From: Streptomyces pacificus
GTDB taxonomy: Bacteria > Actinomycetota > Actinomycetes > Streptomycetales > Streptomycetaceae
Reading direction: 5' to 3'
Assembly (NCBI RefSeq): GCF_011766325.1
Contig: NZ_BLLG01000005.1
Location: 434,001-498,000, forward strand
Length of the DNA: 64,000 bases
The notes under the pieces are model-generated. The model did not search any database. It saw only the letters and a list, made by a program, of their open reading frames with translations, and was not told the DNA's origin. Made by a program: the position numbers and the translations under genes. Positions 57,639 to 64,000 of this stretch are shown in pieces; the stretch's first letter is position 1; each line of letters opens with the position of its first letter.

Positions 57639-60571
57639 CCGGCCCCGCCCACGGAGCCGCCTCCGCAGCCCGCAGGGCGTGTTGCCAAAGCCGCTCCGTG
57701 CGCCCGCAGGGCCGGGGCCCCGGCGTCCGGTGCGTGGTCGCCAGGCGGAGGATCGTCCTCGCCCTGGACGTGGCCGGACACCTCCGCCAGCGCAGCGCCG
57801 GGGCGCCTCCCGTGCCCGAAGGGCGACGGGGAAGTGCGCGTGCCGGGCGTCGGGGGCCGGGAGGCGCTTTCACCACACGCCCCGACCCCGGCGGGCGCGG
57901 AGCAGTCCCGCGGACCGCGCCCTGCGGGCGGGCGGCGCGGAGCCTGCGCGAAGGCCAGCGACGACAGGAAGGACAGGGACCTCAGCCGGGACAGCGACGT
58001 GCCGGCGGGCACCAGCGGCAGCCCCCGCATCAGCCGCGTCACCGCGATTCCATAGGCGATGCCGAAGACGAGCGAGACCAGCAGCGCCAGGTGCTTGGAG
58101 AAGCCGTCCACGAGCGGGTAGATCTGCCAGTGCGTCAGGTAGATGTACATCGAGCTGGTCGCCACCAGCCCGGCCACCTGGTTGACACGCTCCCGGCCGG
58201 GCAGCGTCGGCAGCCACACCAGCAGCGCGAACCCGGCGGCCACGACCACCTCGCGCCAGGGCTCACCGGGGAAGAACCCCGGCACGGTGGTGACGGCGGC
58301 CGCGGTCACCAGCAGCCGCTGCGTCACCGTCCGGGACTTGGCCGCCGCCCAGCCGAGCGCGAACAGCCAGAAGACGGTCACCGCGTCCGTCATCTGCGAG
58401 CGGTGCGGGAGGCCGGCGAGGTCGTAGCGGGTGAGCAGGCCGAGGCCGGTGAGCGCCGCGGGAAGGGCGAACGGGAAGCGGCGTTCCGCCCGGTCCGCGA
58501 AGGGCAGGCAGAGGACGGCGGCGACCGCGACGAGGATGTAGACGAGAGCCTCGATGAACCAGGTGTGGATGCCCGGTCCCATGTCCTGCGGTCTCAGGGC
58601 GTTGTGCAGCAGGAACAGGTTGGACAGCGTGTAGTCGTCGCTGACGACGAGCGCGAATCCGATCCAGGCCATGCTCGGCAGGGCGATGCGGGCGATGCTG
58701 CGGCCGACGCGGCCGACGCGTTCGCGCCGTGCGGCGCCCGTGAGGTGGAAGCGGGCGAAGTTGTACCCGGCGACGGCGAGCAGCAGATGGGCCCCGCCTC
58801 TGATCGTGAAGACGCCGATGTGCGAGCCCACGACGCAGAAGACGGCCGCGGCGCGCAGGGCGACGCCGGTCTCCAGTCTGCGTATGCGCGAGCGCGGCCG
58901 CCCCGAGGGGGGTCTGGGCCCGGGCCCCGTCACGAGCTCGCGGATCGGGGTCGTGTGCCAGTCGGCCGGCAGACGGCCCAGCCGTTCCTCGAGGTGGATG
59001 GACGCCTCCACGTACGACAGCGAGTCGCCGCCGAGGCCCACGAAGGTGCTGTCCCGCGTCACGTCGGGGCGGTCCAGGATCTGTGCGTAGAGCGCGCACA
59101 GGTCCTCCGCCGCATCGCCGCCGGAGGGCGCCGGCGGTGTCTCGCCGCGGTCCGGGCGAACGAGTGCGAGCACGGCCGGGTAGTCGGGCTTGCCGGTGGC
59201 CAGTCGGGGCAGCTCGTCCGCCACACGGACGCGTACGGCGCGCGCCGGCAGACCGCACTCGTCCGCGATCAGGCGCCGTATCCGCCGCTCGTCGACGGCA
59301 TCGGAGCCGCCCGGGCCGCCGGAGGCCGTCGCCACGACCGCGAGTGCCTCGTCGTCGCCGGTGCACAGCGCGGAAATCCCGTGCCCCGCGAGCATCGCCT
59401 CCACCCGCTCGGGGTCGATCCTCAGGCCCAGAAGCTTCACGAACCGGCCGCGGCGCCCGACGATCTCGTAGAGCCCCTCGGGGGTGCGGCGCGCGAGGTC
59501 GCCGGTGCGCAGTTCGTCCACCGTCCGTCCGAGCCCGAGGTCCTCCGGGCCGCCGGCGTAGCCCAGCATGACGTTCGGCCCCGAGTACACGAGCTCCCCC
59601 GTGCCGGCCCCGGGGTGGTCCCCGACCGGTGCGATACGGAACGATCCACCGGGAATCGGCACCCCGATCGCCGACGGGTGGGCGGCGGCCAGAGCGGGCG
59701 GCAGATAGGCCATCCGGGCGGTGGCCTCGGTCTGGCCGTACATCACGAACAGGTCCCAGCCGCGGCGCGCTCCCAGCGCGGCGTAGTGCGCCACGCGCTC
59801 GGGCGCCAGCCGGCCGCCTGCCTGGGTGACATACCGCAGATGCGGCAGGTCCATGTCGGCGAATCCGACCCGGTCGAGCAGGTCGAAGGTGTAGGGGACG
59901 CCCGCAAGGGAGGTACCGCGGGCGCGGCGGAAGAGGTCCCAGAAGCACGGGTCGGCCACCGACAGCCCGGTGAGGACGAGTCCCGCCCCGCGCAGCAGAT
60001 GGCTGTGGACCACGGAGAGCCCGTAGCAGTAGTGCAGAGGAAGGGTCGTCGCGGCCCGGTCGGTGTCGCGGATGTCGAGGTAGGCGGCGATCGACTCGGC
60101 GTTCGCCCGGAGGTTCGCGTGCGAGAGCCGGACCAGCTTCGGCGAGCCGGTGGAACCGGACGTGCTGAGCAGCAGGGCCAGGTCCGCATGCAGGACGTGG
60201 GCGGAGACCGCGCGCCGCTCCTCGAACTCCCATCGCCCCGGCGCCGGCCGCACGAGGACATCGGGGTCGTATGCCGCGGTCAGCGACTCCACGGCCTCCG
60301 GATGGTCGCCCGGCACCAGGAGGACGGGATGCCCCGCCGCCCGTGCGGCGAGATACACGACCAGCGCCTCGGCCGTGTTGTCTCCGGGCAGCAGGAGGAG
60401 CCGCCGCTCGGTGCCGAGACGCAGGGCCGTGTCCGCGACCCGCGCGGCGAGTTCGCGGTAGGAGGTTTCACCGTCTTCGGTGATGAGAGCCGTACGGTCG
60501 CCGTGGGTCGCGAGGCGGTGGGCGAGGGGCGGTATCCGGCCACTGACGGGGGGTGCGGAGTGGAGCGTCAC
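57488..60571 (-). CDS. Adenylation-carrier-membrane acyltransferase fusion
   Basis: A 1027-residue three-part protein. (1) Adenylation domain, residues ~10-460, with the ATP-binding STSGSTGSPK loop (136-145), YGQTEATARMAY, and the TGD/K core. (2) Carrier domain ~480-545 with GLGGDSLS, phosphopantetheine on S517. (3) Acyltransferase-3 membrane domain ~560-890, about ten helices, with the family R573-x10-H584 pair. It should load an acyl or amino acid on its own carrier and pass it across or at the membrane to an acceptor, formally like DltA-DltC-acyltransferase in one chain. No condensation or thioesterase domain. An iron-box-like sequence lies 10 bases upstream of GTG 60571, chosen as the start of the domain. 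The last ~150 residues are low-complexity and run antisense into the SDR; the true end may be earlier. Confidence 0.8.
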   Translation of the reverse strand: MTLHSAPPVSGRIPPLAHRLATHGDRTALITEDGETSYRELAARVADTALRLGTERRLLLLPGDNTAEALVVYLAARAAGHPVLLVPGDHPEAVESLTAAYDPDVLVRPAPGRWEFEERRAVSAHVLHADLALLLSTSGSTGSPKLVRLSHANLRANAESIAAYLDIRDTDRAATTLPLHYCYGLSVVHSHLLRGAGLVLTGLSVADPCFWDLFRRARGTSLAGVPYTFDLLDRVGFADMDLPHLRYVTQAGGRLAPERVAHYAALGARRGWDLFVMYGQTEATARMAYLPPALAAAHPSAIGVPIPGGSFRIAPVGDHPGAGTGELVYSGPNVMLGYAGGPEDLGLGRTVDELRTGDLARRTPEGLYEIVGRRGRFVKLLGLRIDPERVEAMLAGHGISALCTGDDEALAVVATASGGPGGSDAVDERRIRRLIADECGLPARAVRVRVADELPRLATGKPDYPAVLALVRPDRGETPPAPSGGDAAEDLCALYAQILDRPDVTRDSTFVGLGGDSLSYVEASIHLEERLGRLPADWHTTPIRELVTGPGPRPPSGRPRSRIRRLETGVALRAAAVFCVVGSHIGVFTIRGGAHLLLAVAGYNFARFHLTGAARRERVGRVGRSIARIALPSMAWIGFALVVSDDYTLSNLFLLHNALRPQDMGPGIHTWFIEALVYILVAVAAVLCLPFADRAERRFPFALPAALTGLGLLTRYDLAGLPHRSQMTDAVTVFWLFALGWAAAKSRTVTQRLLVTAAAVTTVPGFFPGEPWREVVVAAGFALLVWLPTLPGRERVNQVAGLVATSSMYIYLTHWQIYPLVDGFSKHLALLVSLVFGIAYGIAVTRLMRGLPLVPAGTSLSRLRSLSFLSSLAFAQAPRRPPAGRGPRDCSAPAGVGACGESASRPPTPGTRTSPSPFGHGRRPGAALAEVSGHVQGEDDPPPGDHAPDAGAPALRAHGAALATRPAGCGGGSVGGAGQCSRWTLVFDAWARGRTTSRSMLTWAGRVTAQLTVSATSSAVSGWATPS

Positions 60572-60580
60572 GGGCGCATC

Positions 60581-60599
60581 GTAGGTAAGCCTTTCCTTA
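60581..60599 (-). promoter_or_regulatory. Iron-box-like site of the fusion gene
   Basis: The minus-strand 19-mer TAAGGAAAGGCTTACCTAC matches the DmdR/IdeR consensus TTAGGTTAGGCTAACCTAA at 14 of 19 positions, including the AGGC-ACCT core. It ends 10 bases before the GTG, where a bound repressor could block transcription or translation start. Confidence 0.5.
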
Positions 60600-60743
60600 T
60601 CCGGTAGAGGGCGGCCGCCCATCCGGGGCGGCGAAAGGCGAGTCGTCGGCCAACTACCCCCGCCCGGGGCGGCAGAGGAACCGGAGCCCCCAGCGATCAT
60701 TTTCGGCCTCTTCGCCGTGTCCAAGTCGTTACCTATGACCCCA

Positions 60744-60775
60744 TTGACTCTTAGGTGAGGTTTACCTTACTAATG
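60744..60775 (+). promoter_or_regulatory. Iron-regulated promoter of fbpABC
   Basis: TTAGGTGAGGTTTACCTTA at 60751-60769 is a strong DmdR/IdeR-type iron box. It fills the spacer between a TTGACT -35 (60744-60749) and an A/T-rich -10 region (TACTAAT, 60768-60774). A repressor bound here under iron-replete conditions would block the promoter. Confidence 0.65.
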
Positions 60776-60869
60776 CTCCGTTCGGTTGTTCCCCCTCGGC
60801 ACCGGTCCCCGCTCCACAGGACACGCTCCCCGCGTGACGGTGGTCCTGGCAGAAAGGCCCTCACTCCTC

Positions 60870-61886
60870 ATGCGACGTCCGTCGGCCCGCACCCTCGCCG
60901 CTCTCGCCGCGACGGCCCTGGCCCTGCCCGCGCTCGCCGGCTGCAGCGGCGAACCGGCCGGTCTCACCATCTACTCCGGCAGGAACGAGAACCTCGTGGC
61001 GCCGCTCATCGACAAGCTCGAGGAGCACCTCGGCACCACCGTCGACGTCCGGTACGGCGGCAGCGCCGAACTCTCGGCGCAGCTCCTCGAAGAAGGCGAC
61101 GAAACCGAGGCCGGCCTCTTCCTCTCCCAGGACGCGGGCGCCCTCGGCGCGCTCTCCGCGGACGGCAGGCTGGCGGCGCTGCCGCCGGCGACGCTCGACA
61201 AGGTCGCGCCGGACTACCGCGGCTCGGCCGGCGACTGGGTCGGCGTCAGCGGGCGGGTCCGGATCATCGCCTACGACTCGGAGAAGGTCACCACACCCCC
61301 GGACAGCGTGCACGACCTGGTGCGGCCCGAGTGGAAGGGCAGGGTCGGCTACGCCCCGGCCAACGCCTCCTTCCAGGCGTTCGTCACCGGCATGCGCGTC
61401 CTGGAGGGCGACGAGGCCACCCGCACCTGGCTCAAGGCGCTGAAGGCCAACAGCCCGAAGGCCTACGAGAGCAACCTCAACGTCCTCGACGCCGTCGACT
61501 CCGGCGAGGTGTCCCTCGGCCTGCTGAACCACTACTACTGGTACGAGAAGGCGGCGGAGAAAGGCGCGGACGAGCTCCGGGCCAAGGTGCACTACCTCCC
61601 GGAGGGCGACCCGGGCGGCCTGGTGAACGTCGCAGGAGTGGGTCTGCTGAAGGGCGCGGACAAGCAGCAGAGCGCCTACGCCCGGAAGGCCGCCGACTTC
61701 CTGCTGTCCGCCGAGTCGCAGCGCTACTTCGCCGAGGAGACCAAGGAGTACCCGCTCGCCGCAGGCGTCGAGCAGGCGGAGGGCGTCCCGCCGCTTGACT
61801 CCCTCCAGCCGCCGCGGATCGACCTGGGCCGGCTCGACTCGCTGAAGGCGACCCTGGCCATGCTCCAGGACGTCGGAATGGTCTGA
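60870..61886 (+). CDS. fbpA: Iron(III) ABC transporter substrate-binding lipoprotein
   Basis: A 338-residue periplasmic-type binding lipoprotein for ferric iron. Lipobox LAGC with C25. The domain begins LTIYSGRNENLV, and the ferric-binding tyrosine pair Y222-Y223 is in NHYYWYEKAA. ATG 60870 is selected because it starts the signal peptide; upstream in-frame GTG codons are less likely. First gene of an fbpABC operon under an iron box. Confidence 0.93.
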   Translation: MRRPSARTLAALAATALALPALAGCSGEPAGLTIYSGRNENLVAPLIDKLEEHLGTTVDVRYGGSAELSAQLLEEGDETEAGLFLSQDAGALGALSADGRLAALPPATLDKVAPDYRGSAGDWVGVSGRVRIIAYDSEKVTTPPDSVHDLVRPEWKGRVGYAPANASFQAFVTGMRVLEGDEATRTWLKALKANSPKAYESNLNVLDAVDSGEVSLGLLNHYYWYEKAAEKGADELRAKVHYLPEGDPGGLVNVAGVGLLKGADKQQSAYARKAADFLLSAESQRYFAEETKEYPLAAGVEQAEGVPPLDSLQPPRIDLGRLDSLKATLAMLQDVGMV

Positions 61887-61888
61887 CG

Positions 61889-63475
61889 GTGACCACACCG
61901 GATTCACCCGTCCGGAAGCGCGCCCCCCGCCCGGGCGCCGCCCCCCTGCCGGCCGGGCGCCGGCGCGCCGCTATCCGGCCCCCCCGGCCGCTACTGCTCA
62001 CCGCCTGCCTGGCCGGGGCGCTCGCCGTGCTGCCGCTCGGCTATCTGGCCGTGCGGGCGCTGGAGCGCGGCCCCGCCTTCGCCTGGGACGTCATCGCGGA
62101 CGAGCGGACCGGGTCGCTCCTGCTGCGCAGCCTCGGGCTCGCCGCGGTCGTCGTCGCGGCCTGCCTGGTGCTCGGCGTGTCCCTGGCCTGGCTGACCGTG
62201 CGCACGGCGCTGCCCGGCGTCCGCGTCTGGTCGGTGCTGGTGACCCTGCCCCTGGCGGTGCCCAGCTATGTCGCGGCCTTCACCTGGCTGTCCGCAGCGC
62301 CCTGGCTGGTCGGCTTCACCGGAGCCGCACTCGCGATGACGCTGGTCAGCTTCCCGTATGTGTATCTGCCCGTCGCGGCCGCGCTCCGCGGGATCGACCC
62401 CGCGCAGGAGGAGGTGTCCCGCTCGCTCGGGCACGGCGCCGTGCGCACGTTCGCCCGCGTCGTCCTGCCCCAGCTGCGGCCGGCCGCCGCAGGAGGCGGG
62501 CTGCTGGTCGCGCTCTACGTGCTGTCGGACTTCGGTGCGGTGTCGCTGATGCGGTACGACACCTTCACCCGCGGCATCTACACCTCCTACCGGGCCAGCT
62601 TCGACCGCACCCCCGCCGCCGCGCTCAGCGCCGTACTCGTGGTCATGACCGTGGCACTGGTGGCGGCGGAGGCCCGCACCCGGGGCCGTGCCGGGCACTC
62701 CAGGGCCGGCCGGGGCACCGCGCGCCCGGCGGCGCCCCTCGCGCTCGGCCGGCTCCGGCTGCCCGCGCTCGCCTGGTGCGGGACGGTCGTCACCGCCGCC
62801 GTGGGCTTCCCTCTGGGGGTCCTCGGCTACTGGCTGGCCGTCGGCTCGTCCGCCACCTGGGAGCCCGCTCTGCTCAGCGACACCGCACTCACCACTCTGG
62901 GCGTGGCCGCGGCGGGCGCGGCACTCACCACCGCGCTCGCCCTGCCGGTCGGTGTGATCGCGGCCCGCCACCGCGGCCGGACCGCGCACCTACTGGAGCA
63001 GGCCGCCTATGCCGGGCACGCCCTGCCCGGCATCACCGTCGCCCTGGCGTTGGTGTTCTTCGCCGTCCGCTATGCCCGCCCGCTCTACCAGGAACCGCCG
63101 CTGCTGGTCTGCGCCTACGCGGTGCTGTTCCTGCCCGTCGCGGTGGCCGCCACCCGGGCGGCCGTGCTCCAGGCCCCGCCGGTGCTGGAGGACGTCGCCC
63201 GCTCCCTCGGCCGCTCACCGCTGAGGGTGCTGCGTGAAGTCACCGTGCCGCTCGCCGCACCCGGTGTCGCCGCCGGAGCCGTCCTGACCTTCGTGGTCTG
63301 CATGAAGGAGCTTCCCGCGACCCTGCTGCTGCGGCCCACCGGCATGGACACCCTGGCCACCCGGCTGTGGACGGAGACCGGAGCAGGCTCGTTCGCCGCC
63401 GCCGCGCCGTACGCCGCCGCGCTGATCCTCCTCGCCGCCGTCCCGTCCTACCTGCTCGGAAGGCACCGCACATGA
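61889..63475 (+). CDS. fbpB: Iron(III) ABC transporter permease
   Basis: A 528-residue fused permease with about 12 membrane segments and two cytoplasmic EAA-type loops (EEVSRSLGHGAVRTFARVVL and LEDVARSLGRSPLRVLREVT), as in FbpB/SfuB proteins. The first ~33 residues are Arg/Pro-rich. It starts at GTG 61889, two bases after the fbpA stop, and overlaps fbpC as ATGA. Confidence 0.94.
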   Translation: MTTPDSPVRKRAPRPGAAPLPAGRRRAAIRPPRPLLLTACLAGALAVLPLGYLAVRALERGPAFAWDVIADERTGSLLLRSLGLAAVVVAACLVLGVSLAWLTVRTALPGVRVWSVLVTLPLAVPSYVAAFTWLSAAPWLVGFTGAALAMTLVSFPYVYLPVAAALRGIDPAQEEVSRSLGHGAVRTFARVVLPQLRPAAAGGGLLVALYVLSDFGAVSLMRYDTFTRGIYTSYRASFDRTPAAALSAVLVVMTVALVAAEARTRGRAGHSRAGRGTARPAAPLALGRLRLPALAWCGTVVTAAVGFPLGVLGYWLAVGSSATWEPALLSDTALTTLGVAAAGAALTTALALPVGVIAARHRGRTAHLLEQAAYAGHALPGITVALALVFFAVRYARPLYQEPPLLVCAYAVLFLPVAVAATRAAVLQAPPVLEDVARSLGRSPLRVLREVTVPLAAPGVAAGAVLTFVVCMKELPATLLLRPTGMDTLATRLWTETGAGSFAAAAPYAAALILLAAVPSYLLGRHRT

Positions 63476-64000
63476 CCGACCTTCAGATCACGGGGCTGGC
63501 CAAGGGGTACGGCCCCGGCGCCGCGGTCCTCGACGGCCTCGACCTCACCGTCCCCGGAGGCTCGCTGGCCGCCGTCCTCGGCCCCTCGGGCTGCGGCAAG
63601 ACCACCCTGCTCCGCGTCGTCGCCGGCTTCCTGCGCGCCGACGCGGGCACCGTCGCCCTCGGCGGACACACCCTCGGCGGACCCGGCGTCCATCTGCCGC
63701 CCGAGCGCCGCCGCATCGGCATCGTGCCGCAGGAGGGCGCCCTGTTCCCGCACCTCAGCGTGGCCCGCAACGTCGCCTTCGGGCTGACCGGTCTCCACCG
63801 GAGCGCACGCGGCCGCCGCGTCGGCGAGATGCTCGGCCTCGTCGGGCTCGACGGCTACGGCCGGCGCATGCCGCACGAACTCTCCGGCGGGCAGCAGCAG
63901 CGTGTCGCCCTCGCCCGCGCCCTGGCCCCCGAACCGGACCTGGTGCTCCTCGACGAGCCGTTCAACGCCCTCGACAGCGCGCTGCGGGCCGGGGTACGGG
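63472..64000 (+). CDS. fbpC: Iron(III) ABC transporter ATPase, partial
   Basis: The first 176 codons of the ATPase are visible; the gene leaves the window on the right. Walker A GPSGCGKTT (37-45), the signature LSGGQ (137-141) and Walker B VLLDEP (158-163) are all present. The start ATG overlaps the permease stop. It powers uptake of iron bound by FbpA. Confidence 0.94.
   Translation, partial: MTDLQITGLAKGYGPGAAVLDGLDLTVPGGSLAAVLGPSGCGKTTLLRVVAGFLRADAGTVALGGHTLGGPGVHLPPERRRIGIVPQEGALFPHLSVARNVAFGLTGLHRSARGRRVGEMLGLVGLDGYGRRMPHELSGGQQQRVALARALAPEPDLVLLDEPFNALDSALRAGVR

Larger units (their letters stand above)
60572..60869. other. Divergent regulatory region with two iron boxes
   Basis: 298 bases separating the fusion gene and the iron transporter. 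It contains one iron-box-like 19-mer near each gene. No other feature seen. Confidence 0.5.

Noticed and set aside
57488..60571. A siderophore non-ribosomal peptide synthetase
   Set aside because: There is only one adenylation and one carrier domain, no condensation or release domain, and a membrane acyltransferase instead, so peptide assembly is unlikely despite the iron box.

Overview
The window is high-GC actinobacterial DNA, almost certainly from a Streptomyces or a close streptomycete. Evidence: very high third-position GC, many GTG starts, GTGA/ATGA stop-start overlaps, a complete 14-gene nuo operon, menaquinone made by the futalosine (mqn) route, a system II cytochrome c maturation cluster, DmdR/IdeR-type iron boxes and one rare TTA codon. 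Gene order resembles, from memory, the chromosomal core of S. coelicolor between hemL and nuo. I see no prophage, insertion sequence, CRISPR array, rRNA or tRNA.

Layout. 1-6.7 kb: the end of a RarD-like transporter, a secreted M28 peptidase with a P domain, a LolA-like membrane-anchored protein, a long-chain polyprenyl diphosphate synthase and fumarylacetoacetase. 6.9-23.7 kb: a 49-residue repeat protein, then nuoN to nuoA read leftwards as one tightly coupled operon with a strong hairpin at its end. 23.7-24.4 kb: a regulatory gap with three GTG-N8-CAC (Crp-like) sites between nuoA and a divergent NlpC/P60 cell-wall hydrolase. 25.4-32.3 kb: geranylgeranyl reductase, an acetyltransferase, glutaminase, menG, a degenerate amidohydrolase, mqnC and mqnA. 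32.6-37 kb: cspA with a hairpin leader, a DUF1992 gene, the 24-residue ribosomal protein bL37, a dicarboxylate/amino-acid symporter and two small genes. 37.2-43 kb: mqnE, an Lrp/AsnC regulator, the UbiX, UbiA and UbiD enzymes of menaquinone synthesis, and a rhomboid protease. 43-48.7 kb: small genes and ccsB-resB-ccdA-resA. 49.4-54 kb: a VOC protein, a deacetylase-like lipoprotein, a histidine phosphatase, hemL and a conserved hypothetical. 54.4-57.6 kb: a TetR regulator divergent from a TTA-containing FAD monooxygenase, and an SDR. 57.5-64 kb: an unusual adenylation-carrier-membrane acyltransferase fusion divergent from an fbpABC iron(III) transporter, both with iron-box-like promoters.

How it fits together. 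Much of the window builds one respiratory chain. Polyprenyl synthase makes the quinone tail. MqnA, MqnE, MqnC, UbiX, UbiD, UbiA and MenG build and attach the head group. Geranylgeranyl reductase probably saturates the tail. Complex I reduces the menaquinone, the Ccs proteins mature c-type cytochromes and HemL supplies tetrapyrrole. The accessory part is the right-hand 10 kb. There the iron-linked adenylation-carrier-acyltransferase protein is the best candidate for an undescribed system.
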